Below are positions 6,140 through 12,337 of a stretch of 12,337 nt of DNA, one piece after another (within the stretch, counting starts at the first letter, position 1; the number at the start of each line of letters is the position of its first letter). This stretch comes from an uncultured Muribaculum sp. Lineage in GTDB: Bacteria > Bacteroidota > Bacteroidia > Bacteroidales > Muribaculaceae. The notes under the pieces were generated by a model. The model ran no database searches. It had not been told where the DNA came from and saw nothing but the letters and a program-made list of their open reading frames with translations. The DNA lies in the NCBI GenBank assembly GCA_947573015.1, contig CANPDS010000042.1:1-12337 (forward strand), in the 5' to 3' direction. Made by a program: the position numbers and the translations under genes.

Positions 6140-8410
6140 ATGAAAAAGCTTTCAGCTATCGCACTTTGCGCGGGACTGCTCGGTTTCTGCGCATGCTCAC
6201 ATGTGCCTACTGATAACCCGTCGTATACCGACCATGTCAATGTGTTTATCGGAACAGGAGGTCACGGACACACATTTCCCGGAGCCACCCTACCCCACGG
6301 AATGGTACAGCTTAGCCCCGACACGCGCTTCAACGGATGGGATGCTTGCGCTGGATACCACTACGATGATACATCAATAGCCGGATTCAGCCACACCCAT
6401 CTGAGCGGCACCGGTATCGGCGACTACGGCGACATACTGTTCATGCCTGTCACCGCCGAGAAACCGTTGCACATCAGCGAGAAATACGACCCTGAAAATG
6501 GCTACCGCTCACGCTTCTCACATGAACGCGAGACCGCACGTCCGGGATATTACAAAGTAACGCTCGATGATGACTCGATCATAGCTGAGCTTACTGCCAC
6601 ACTGCGCACCGGATGGCACCGCTACACCTACCCCACCGGCGCATCACGCCATAGCCTGATCGTGGACATGGAGCCAAGCATACACAGCCGCAAGCATCCT
6701 GTGACCAAGCTACGAGCACTGAACGACTCAGTGCTCGTAGGCATGCGCACTGTAAAGGGATGGGCACCATGCCGCGACATATACTTCTACGCCGTATTCT
6801 CGGCTCCATTCAAGGCCCAATTTTATGCCGATGCCGACAATGCCGTAGCCGGCGACTCTGTAAATTCAGCCAACGCCAAAGCGGTGCTCACATTCGATCT
6901 GCCGGATGGCGCAAATCAATTGCTGGCCAAGGTCGGGCTGTCGGCTGTCGACGAAAACGGCGCGCATCTCAACCTTGAAGCGGAAGCTCCGGGCTGGGAC
7001 TTTGACGCAGTGGCAGAGCAGGCCGACGAAATCTGGAACAACGAGCTGGCCCGCATCGACATAGAAACCGACGAGGATGACCAGAAAGAAATTTTCTATA
7101 CCTCGCTCTACCATACACTCGTGCAGCCAGGAGTGGCATCCGACACCGATGGCCGCTACCGCACCATGGCACACGAAATCGCACGAGACACAGCCTATAC
7201 CAATTACACAGTGTTCTCGCTGTGGGATACTTTCCGGGCGTTGCATCCGCTATACACATTGATTACACCAGACGATAACCAAGCCTACATACGATCGCTG
7301 CTCAGGAAGTATGACGAACAGGGAATCCTGCCCAAATGGGAACTCGCATCGAACGAGACTGGTACAATGATAGGCTATCATGCCGTGTCGGTTATTGTGG
7401 ATGCCGCCATGAAGGGACAGTGCGACTTCGATCTCGAAAAAGCACTGGAAGCATCCATACGCTCATCGGTATATGATACCACCGGTATCACCCCTGCCAT
7501 GGACCGCTCAGTGCTCCACCATAAGATTATGCCGGAAGCGCTGCGCTACAAGAATTTGCCAGAAGGTATTATCCCCTGCGACAAAACAGGAAGTTCGGTA
7601 GCACTGGGTCTTGAATTTGCCTACAACGACTGGCTGATAGCCCGTCTTGCCGAACGGATGGGCCGCGAAGATCTGCGCATACGCTACGACTCGCTGGCTC
7701 AAGCCTACCGCCATTATCTTGACCCTTCGACCAAGAAAATGCGCGGACGGCTCAGCGACGGTAGCTGGACCACTCCGTTCGATCCATGCTCAGTGGAGCG
7801 TCCGTCGGACTATGTGGAGGGTAACGCCTGGCAATGGTCGTGGTTCGTACCTCAGGATATCGATGGATTTATGAGCGCGATGGGCGGAAAAGAGGTGCTC
7901 GACCAACAGCTCGACTCGCTCTTCACCATGAGTTCCGAACTCACCGGCAACAAATCAGCCGCCGCCGATGTGACAGGCCTTATCGGCCAATATGCCCACG
8001 GCAACGAGCCAAGCCACCATATACCCTACATCTACAACTATATAGGCGAACCGCGCAAGACACAGGCCCTTGTAGACCACATCATGCGCACGCAATACCA
8101 CACAGCCCCCGACGGCCTGGCCGGCAATGAGGATGTGGGACAGATGTCGGCATGGTACGCACTCAGCTCACTGGGGTTATATTCATTCTGCCCCGGCAAA
8201 CCGTCATACGCTATCGGACGTCCCATGTTCCGCAAGGCCACGCTGCATCTCGCCGACGGCAAGACATTCTCCATCAATGTTCCCGGCAACGCGCCTGAGA
8301 AGAAACACATACGCTCCATGAAGCTCAACGGCAAGGGACTCGTGGATTATGAGATCTCCCACACCGACATAATGAACGGCGGCGAACTGACTATAGAAAT
8401 GGAGGAATAA
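6140..8410 (+). CDS. GH92 family alpha-mannosidase, lipoprotein
   Basis: This 756-aa enzyme belongs to glycoside hydrolase family 92: calcium-dependent, inverting exo-alpha-mannosidases that trim mannose from N-glycans and yeast mannan. The N-terminal MKKLSAIALCAGLLGFCAC is a lipoprotein signal, most likely acylated at Cys19 (Cys17 possible). No acidic export tag follows, so periplasmic or surface location is open. Family motifs include FIGTGGHGHTFPGATLPHGM near residue 40, YVEGNAWQW (558-566) with Glu560 as probable acid catalyst, HGNEPSHH (620-627) and DGLAGNEDVGQMSAWY with Asp665 as probable base. The 105-residue spacing resembles that of the catalytic pair in characterised GH92 enzymes. 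Length is normal and nothing is missing. A consensus promoter lies just upstream and GH30 follows 78 bp after the stop, so co-transcription is likely. Linkage specificity cannot be read from sequence alone. Confidence 0.95.
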   Translation: MKKLSAIALCAGLLGFCACSHVPTDNPSYTDHVNVFIGTGGHGHTFPGATLPHGMVQLSPDTRFNGWDACAGYHYDDTSIAGFSHTHLSGTGIGDYGDILFMPVTAEKPLHISEKYDPENGYRSRFSHERETARPGYYKVTLDDDSIIAELTATLRTGWHRYTYPTGASRHSLIVDMEPSIHSRKHPVTKLRALNDSVLVGMRTVKGWAPCRDIYFYAVFSAPFKAQFYADADNAVAGDSVNSANAKAVLTFDLPDGANQLLAKVGLSAVDENGAHLNLEAEAPGWDFDAVAEQADEIWNNELARIDIETDEDDQKEIFYTSLYHTLVQPGVASDTDGRYRTMAHEIARDTAYTNYTVFSLWDTFRALHPLYTLITPDDNQAYIRSLLRKYDEQGILPKWELASNETGTMIGYHAVSVIVDAAMKGQCDFDLEKALEASIRSSVYDTTGITPAMDRSVLHHKIMPEALRYKNLPEGIIPCDKTGSSVALGLEFAYNDWLIARLAERMGREDLRIRYDSLAQAYRHYLDPSTKKMRGRLSDGSWTTPFDPCSVERPSDYVEGNAWQWSWFVPQDIDGFMSAMGGKEVLDQQLDSLFTMSSELTGNKSAAADVTGLIGQYAHGNEPSHHIPYIYNYIGEPRKTQALVDHIMRTQYHTAPDGLAGNEDVGQMSAWYALSSLGLYSFCPGKPSYAIGRPMFRKATLHLADGKTFSINVPGNAPEKKHIRSMKLNGKGLVDYEISHTDIMNGGELTIEMEE

Positions 8411-8432
8411 GCACCTGCTCAAAGTCATTTTT

Positions 8433-8462
8433 AGAGGGTCGTACATTTGTACGACACCCTCT
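8433..8462 (+). terminator. Hairpin between GH92 and GH30 (weak terminator or mRNA stabiliser)
   Basis: AGAGGGTCGTAC (8433-8444) pairs with GTACGA (8449-8454) and CCCTCT (8457-8462), a 12-bp stem with a 2-nt bulge and a 4-nt ATTT loop. Only a broken T-run (TTATT) follows, so termination would be partial. Such a hairpin could reduce GH30 expression relative to GH92 or stabilise the 3' end of the GH92 message. Confidence 0.6.
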
Positions 8463-8488
8463 TATTAAGTATTATGCAATTTTAAAAG

Positions 8489-9901
8489 ATGAGACTGAAA
8501 TTAATGATAAGCGGCATGGCCATGTTTACCGCAATAAGCGCCATAGCCAAAGTTGAGAGCCATTCCACTACCCGTGAGTCTGGCTGGGAAAGTCAGAAAG
8601 TAAATGTGAGCGGCACACCGTTGACCAACGCTATCACCATCAATCCTGACGCTACTGCACAGCGTATCAGCGGCATAGGCGGTTGCTTCAACGAAATGGG
8701 ATGGGATGCCCTGCAACTCCTCCCCGGTGCCGAACAGACAAAAGTCATGGAAGCCATTTTCGGGCCTGACGGCGTACACTTCGAATATTGCCGCATGCCG
8801 TTGGGTGCCAACGACTTTTCGCTAAACTACTATTCACACGACGACACCGCCGACGATTTCGGGCTACAGAACTTCGGCATAACCCGCGACCGATATATCC
8901 TTATCCCATACATCAAGGCTGCAAAAGCCGTCAATCCTGATGTGAGGATATGGGCCTCGCCATGGACTCCACCGGCATGGATGAAGATCAATTCACACTA
9001 TGCATCAACGCCCCACGCCAAATATAACGGTCTGCCTGCCGAACGTGCCATAGCCGACTACAGCACCGGCTTCCGCATGGAGCATGGTTATCTGTCGACC
9101 TATGCCGACTACTTCCTGAAATTCATCAAGGCATACGGCGACGAAGGAATCAGGATAGAGGCTGTATGCCCACAGAACGAGCCGTGCAGCAACCAGATAT
9201 TTCCAAGTTGCAAATGGCGTGCCCAGGATCTCGCCTACTTTGTGGGCAGGTATCTGGGGCCGGCCTTCGAGAAAAGCGGAGTTGATACGGAGATAGTGTT
9301 CGGCACCATCAATACCTCTGATCCCGACTATGTAAGGGTGGCTCTGAATGATACTGTCGCCGCCCGGTACATACGCGGTGTAGGATTTCAATGGGACGGA
9401 AAGAAGGCCATACCGGTGATACACAAAGAGTATCCCGACATGCCGCTCATGCAGACGGAGACCGAATGCGGCGACGGCCGCAACACATGGGAGTATGCCG
9501 AATATACATGGGACCTCATGAAGCATTACTTCAAAAACGGAGCCACATCATATCACTACTGGAACATGATACTCCCCTCACCCGGTGTAAGTCCGTGGGG
9601 ATGGAACCAGAACAGCATGGTCTCGATCAACCGCGACACCCGTGAGGTGACATACAATCCGGAGTATTACCTGATGAAGCAACTGTCGCACAACGTATCG
9701 ACAGGCGCCTATATGCTTGACACTCAGGGAACCGATGCCGATTCAATACTGGCATTCCGCAATCCCGACGGAAGCATAGCCGTAATTGCCGGAAATACGG
9801 ATGATACTCCTCGCGACATCAGCCTCAATATCAATGGCAAATGCTACTCGACAACATTGAAACCGCATAGTTTCACCTCAATATGCATAAGTAAGTCATG
9901 A
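8489..9901 (+). CDS. GH30 family glycoside hydrolase, secreted
   Basis: This 470-aa protein is a retaining beta-glycosidase of clan GH-A. Residues 1-20 (MRLKLMISGMAMFTAISAIA) form a signal peptide with a likely signal peptidase I cut after Ala20 and no lipobox. The barrel shows ISGIGGCFNEMGW (60-72), SPWTPPAWMK (157-166), PQNEP with acid/base Glu231, and MQTETECGDG (321-330), where the nucleophile is probably Glu324 (Glu326 not excluded). A small beta-sandwich closes the protein (about 385-470). The QTETECG block resembles Bacteroides members of subfamily GH30_3, which include beta-1,6-glucanases, but glucosylceramidase-type activity in GH30_1 cannot be excluded. The start at 8489 gives the complete signal peptide; no Shine-Dalgarno is visible. 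It sits 78 bp after GH92 on the same strand with no separate promoter seen, so it is likely the second gene of that unit. Confidence 0.93.
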   Translation: MRLKLMISGMAMFTAISAIAKVESHSTTRESGWESQKVNVSGTPLTNAITINPDATAQRISGIGGCFNEMGWDALQLLPGAEQTKVMEAIFGPDGVHFEYCRMPLGANDFSLNYYSHDDTADDFGLQNFGITRDRYILIPYIKAAKAVNPDVRIWASPWTPPAWMKINSHYASTPHAKYNGLPAERAIADYSTGFRMEHGYLSTYADYFLKFIKAYGDEGIRIEAVCPQNEPCSNQIFPSCKWRAQDLAYFVGRYLGPAFEKSGVDTEIVFGTINTSDPDYVRVALNDTVAARYIRGVGFQWDGKKAIPVIHKEYPDMPLMQTETECGDGRNTWEYAEYTWDLMKHYFKNGATSYHYWNMILPSPGVSPWGWNQNSMVSINRDTREVTYNPEYYLMKQLSHNVSTGAYMLDTQGTDADSILAFRNPDGSIAVIAGNTDDTPRDISLNINGKCYSTTLKPHSFTSICISKS

Positions 9902-9913
9902 AAATTGTTTTAC

Positions 9914-10080
9914 TTAGAAACTGTTTAAATTTATTTGATGTAGATTTTAAGATGGATTATCGAATGATATTTTGTTTGTGATGAAGGAATGTAGCAGTAG
10001 CTACATGACTGAAGAACGAGCAAAATAGCATTGATAAGACGCTCAAAAGCAAAGTGAAATAAATTTTAAACAGTTTCTTA
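9914..10080. mobile_element. MITE-like element with ~24-bp terminal inverted repeats
   Basis: The ends are inverted copies: AGAAACTGTTTAAA at 9916-9929 is matched perfectly by its reverse complement at 10065-10078, and pairing continues inward through TTTATTT with one indel. TTA flanks GAAACTG at 9914-9916 and CAGTTTC at 10078-10080, a possible 3-bp target duplication. The interior is about 120 bp, AT-rich, without an ORF, and holds a perfect 7-bp-stem hairpin ATGTAGC-AGTA-GCTACAT (9989-10006). Small size, terminal repeats, a possible target duplication and no transposase fit a non-autonomous element. It begins 13 bp after the GH30 stop. The parent transposon is not recognised. It may instead be a static intergenic repeat. 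Confidence 0.65.
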
Positions 10081-10111
10081 GAGGATATTTAGATGGTGTT
10101 TAATAAAAAAA

Positions 10112-10150
10112 GAAGTATCTTTGGCCTTTGGCATGTGCCAAAGATACTTC
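10112..10150. promoter_or_regulatory. Strong hairpin in the nitroreductase leader, terminator-like on the minus strand
   Basis: GAAGTATCTTTGGC (10112-10125) pairs perfectly with GCCAAAGATACTTC (10137-10150) over 14 bp. CTTTGGC occurs twice in tandem (10119-10125 and 10126-10132), so the right arm can also pair with the second copy, giving a shorter stem with a 2-nt loop. On the minus strand the long stem is followed by a run of T (10111-10105), a classic intrinsic terminator, yet no minus-strand gene ends here. On the plus strand it sits 18 nt before the nitroreductase ATG, where it could affect translation. Confidence 0.65.
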
Positions 10151-10168
10151 CAACATAAAAAACTTTAG

Positions 10169-10801
10169 ATGAAGACAAACGTTTTAACTTCAGTAGCTGC
10201 TTTGGCACTACTCGCCATATCTATGAATGCATGTACTGAAAATAAGTCGGCCGACGGCACTGCAACAGCAGACACAACCAATGCCGCCATTGAAAACATA
10301 ATGACACGCACCAGTGTGCGCCAGTATCAACCCGAACGCTCAGTGAGCCGTGACACCATCGATACATTGTTGCGTGCAGCCATGTCGGCACCTACCGCTG
10401 TCAACAAACAGCCGTGGGCATTTGTGGTGCTCGACACACGCGAGCAGCTTGATTCGCTGGCCGAAGTGCTCCCCTACGCCAAGATGCTCACCCATGCGCC
10501 TCTGGCCATCGTGACATGCGGCGACATGAGCAAAGCCATCGAGGGCGAAGGCCGCGACTTCTGGATACAGGATGTATCGGCCGCTACCGAAAATCTCCTG
10601 CTTGCAGCTCATGCCATGGGGCTCGGCGCCGTATGGACCGGCGTATATCCTACCACCGACCGCACGCAGGCAGTGCAGGAACGCCTAGGGCTCCCCGCTA
10701 CTGTAATACCACTTGCAGTAGTGCCTATCGGCTATCCGGCCACCGACAATGAGCCTAAGGACAAATACAAACCTGAGAATATCCACTTCGGACGCTGGTA
10801 A
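10169..10801 (+). CDS. Nitroreductase family protein, lipoprotein
   Basis: This 210-aa protein belongs to the FMN-dependent nitroreductase family, which transfers electrons from NAD(P)H to nitro compounds, quinones or flavins. Residues 1-22 (ending SMNAC) are a lipoprotein signal with the acylated residue at Cys22, followed by a flexible Thr/Ala linker to about 40. The catalytic fold starts at IMTRTSVRQY with the FMN phosphate-binding R47, S49 and R51, then SAPTAVNKQPW (73-83), DVSAATENLLLAAHAMGLGAVW (135-156) and PIGYP (186-190). The domain is of ordinary length for the family and ends in HFGRW. Export of this fold is unusual, since FMN and NAD(P)H are cytosolic. It follows the MITE-like element and a leader hairpin and is probably transcribed alone, though readthrough from GH30 is possible. 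The substrate cannot be inferred. Confidence 0.9.
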   Translation: MKTNVLTSVAALALLAISMNACTENKSADGTATADTTNAAIENIMTRTSVRQYQPERSVSRDTIDTLLRAAMSAPTAVNKQPWAFVVLDTREQLDSLAEVLPYAKMLTHAPLAIVTCGDMSKAIEGEGRDFWIQDVSAATENLLLAAHAMGLGAVWTGVYPTTDRTQAVQERLGLPATVIPLAVVPIGYPATDNEPKDKYKPENIHFGRW

Positions 10802-10960
10802 AAATCCTCTCAGTTTTATAGTACCGTTTACGTCAACAAAGAGACGCCCTCAGCCAAAGATTTTTTTTGCGAATACGCCATCGGAAAAGCATCAATTTTT
10901 GCAGTGACGACAACGAAAAAACATTCTTAGGCGTAGAACTTTTGTAGATACACCAACAGA

Positions 10961-11220
10961 GCTGCTTTAGCAGCGAGAAGAAATTAGCCCCATGCAAGTT
11001 CAGCGTCAGCTGTACGCAGCATGGGGCTAATAGTATATATATCCAACCCGATAGTCGGCGTAGACAGGCGACAGAATCATGCCAGACCACAAAATAACAT
11101 ATTGTCGCCCGGCTACGCCGAGCACATACATGTACCACCCCTAAATCCTTGGGTTGCACCCGGCTAACGCCGAGCTTACCCAAGGCTAATTCCTGCGCGC
11201 TGCTATCGCAGCTCCCAGGA
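10961..11220. repeat. Cluster of nested palindromes, probable composite intergenic repeat
   Basis: The 707-bp gap between nitroreductase and tyrS holds at least five successive dyads: GCTGC-TTTA-GCAGC (10961-10974); ATTAGCCCCATGC against its exact complement (10983-11031); 20-bp arms with 17 matches (11055-11074 and 11102-11121); CCTTGGGT/ACCCAAGG enclosing CGGC-TAAC-GCCG (11147-11185); and TCCTG/CAGGA enclosing GCTGC-TATC-GCAGC (11191-11220). The phrase CGGCTACGCCGAGC (11110-11123) recurs as CGGCTAACGCCGAGC (11161-11175). No frame here looks coding. This DNA resembles multicopy intergenic repeats I associate with Bacteroidales genomes (from memory, not tested). 10802-10960 just before it shows no gene or clear signal. 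Confidence 0.6.
10983..11031. repeat. 13-bp perfect dyad with inner stem
   Basis: ATTAGCCCCATGC (10983-10995) and GCATGGGGCTAAT (11019-11031) are exact reverse complements around a 23-nt loop that itself contains a GCGT/ACGC stem. The downstream sequence is TAGTATATATA without a T-run on either strand, so it is a stable structure but not a standard terminator. It is the most stable member of the palindrome cluster. Confidence 0.65.
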
Positions 11221-11508
11221 TACGATCAACGCCACCAAAGATAAAATACGCCGAAATTTGTTCATTCAATGATGACTTTGAATTATTTATAGAAGCTTTT
11301 TTGCGATATTGTTTGTTCCTCAATTATTTTTCGCGATATCAAACATAATAAAAGAGTCTGAAAAATATCTTAATGAGGGAAAGCGATAAAAAGAGGTGTA
11401 TTTTAAATGAAAGAGGAATGAGGTCAGGCAAAAAAATCCCGGCCTCCTATGCTTTTACGTGGATAATGAGTAATTTTGTAGGTGAAAATCAACAAAACAC
11501 TTAATTAA
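11221..11508 (+). other. AT-rich tyrS upstream region without a gene
   Basis: No ORF with coding character is present. The visible items are two GCGATAT words (11304-11310 and 11333-11339), an imperfect 9-bp stem with an A-rich loop (11420-11428 against 11438-11446), and the tyrS -7 box. I see no T-box or other riboswitch pattern. Confidence 0.5.
11471..11478 (+). promoter_or_regulatory. Candidate -7 box of tyrS
   Basis: TAATTTTG matches TAnnTTTG and would start transcription near 11485, about 25 nt before the tyrS ATG. The position expected for -33 holds TATG (11449-11452 region), only a partial match to TTTG. Confidence 0.5.
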
Positions 11509-12337
11509 ATGAATTTTGTAGAAGAACTGCGATGGCGCGGCATGCTCCACGACATGATGCCGGGCACCGAAGAACTGCTAAATAAAGAAAAGGTAACAGC
11601 CTACATCGGCTTTGACCCCACTGCCGACTCACTCCATATCGGCCACCTGTGCAGCGTGATGATCCTGCGCCACTTCCAGCGTTGCGGCCACAAGCCTCTG
11701 GCGCTTATAGGCGGAGCAACCGGCATGATCGGCGACCCCTCCGGCAAGTCGGCCGAACGCAATCTGCTCAACGAAGAGACTCTCAACCACAACATAGCCG
11801 GAATGAAGGCACAGCTCTCGAAGTTTCTCGACTTTGACAGCGATGCCCCCAATGCCGCCGAGCTTGTCAACAACTACGACTGGATGAAGGACTGGACTTT
11901 CCTCGACTTCGCACGCGAGATAGGCAAGCACATCACCGTCAACTACATGATGGCCAAGGACTCAGTGAAGAAGCGTCTCAACGGAGAGGCTCGCGACGGC
12001 CTGTCGTTCACAGAGTTTACATACCAGCTTCTTCAGGGCTACGACTTCCTCTACCTCAACCAGAACAAGAACTGCAAGCTACAGATGGGCGGCTCAGACC
12101 AGTGGGGCAATATCACCACCGGCACCGAGCTTATACGCCGCACCAATGGCGGTGAGGCGTATGCACTCACCTGCCCCCTCATCACCAAGGCCGACGGCGG
12201 CAAATTCGGCAAGACCGAGAGCGGCAACGTATGGCTCGACCCACGCTACACATCACCCTACAAGTTCTATCAGTTCTGGCTCAACGTAAGCGACGCCGAC
12301 GCCGAACGCTATATCAAGATATTCACCGAACTTACCC
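11509..12337 (+). CDS. tyrS: Tyrosine--tRNA ligase, 5' part (runs off window)
   Basis: The first 276 codons are present and the frame is open to the window edge. The enzyme is a class I aminoacyl-tRNA synthetase that activates tyrosine with ATP and loads it on tRNA-Tyr in the cytosol. Visible motifs are [15 protein letters not shown] with the HIGH signature at residues 43-46, [14 protein letters not shown], the tyrosine-site block GGSDQWGN (194-201) and KFGKT (232-236), the bacterial version of the KMSKS loop. All are intact, and spacing matches the roughly 430-aa bacterial TyrRS. The C-terminal anticodon-binding and S4-like domains lie beyond the window. The ATG at 11509 fits the family N-terminus ([15 protein letters not shown]); there is no Shine-Dalgarno, and the leader is A-rich, as usual in Bacteroidetes. 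Confidence 0.97.
   Translation, partial: MNFVEELRWRGMLHDMMPGTEELLNKEKVTAYIGFDPTADSLHIGHLCSVMILRHFQRCGHKPLALIGGATGMIGDPSGKSAERNLLNEETLNHNIAGMKAQLSKFLDFDSDAPNAAELVNNYDWMKDWTFLDFAREIGKHITVNYMMAKDSVKKRLNGEARDGLSFTEFTYQLLQGYDFLYLNQNKNCKLQMGGSDQWGNITTGTELIRRTNGGEAYALTCPLITKADGGKFGKTESGNVWLDPRYTSPYKFYQFWLNVSDADAERYIKIFTELT

Noticed and set aside
6140..9901. Complete polysaccharide utilisation locus
   Set aside because: No SusC, SusD, HTCS or ECF sigma/anti-sigma genes are in the window; only two hydrolases are adjacent.
10833..11183. 116-codon minus-strand frame between nitroreductase and tyrS
   Set aside because: It runs through the palindrome cluster and its composition (Cys, Trp and Arg rich, patchy) is unlike a protein. 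Such frames arise by chance in this repeat DNA.
10961..11220. CRISPR array
   Set aside because: The repeats are different palindromes, not a regularly spaced identical repeat, and no cas genes are nearby.

Overview
The window looks like a chromosomal segment of a gut Bacteroidales bacterium, most likely close to Muribaculaceae (inference). The support is: intact genes using the standard code; start codons without strong Shine-Dalgarno sequences; several -7 boxes of the Bacteroidetes form TAnnTTTG; a DUF4301 gene; a YihY protein with a long cytosolic tail; and lipoprotein or secreted GH92 and GH30 enzymes.

Layout. 1-100 is the 3' end of a type B ribosomal protein L31 gene, followed by a clear intrinsic terminator and a 23-bp-arm inverted repeat. 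333-1850 (-) is a DUF4301 protein. 2109-3482 (+) is a YihY/BrkB-family membrane protein broken by one in-frame TGA where the family has Trp. It ends 2 bp from the stop of a convergent class A penicillin-binding protein (3485-5848, -). A divergent intergenic region (5849-6139) carries a duplicated 41-bp promoter-bearing repeat. Then come a GH92 alpha-mannosidase lipoprotein (6140-8410) and a secreted GH30 enzyme (8489-9901), probably co-transcribed. A MITE-like element (9914-10080) and a strong hairpin separate these from a lipoprotein nitroreductase (10169-10801). A 700-bp gene-free stretch made largely of nested palindromes precedes tyrS (11509 to the window end).

How the genes fit together. 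Most are independent housekeeping or envelope genes: translation (L31, TyrRS) and peptidoglycan synthesis (PBP1A). The one functional pair is GH92 plus GH30, an exo-mannosidase with a beta-glucan or glucosylceramide-type hydrolase. This suggests attack on yeast cell wall or other mannose-rich glycans, but there is no SusC/SusD pair, sensor or sigma/anti-sigma gene in view, so it is not a complete polysaccharide utilisation locus here.

I do not see a convincing new multi-gene system. The unusual content is the single-codon interruption of YihY and the non-coding DNA: a promoter duplication, a MITE-like element, palindrome clusters and a leader hairpin with two competing folds.
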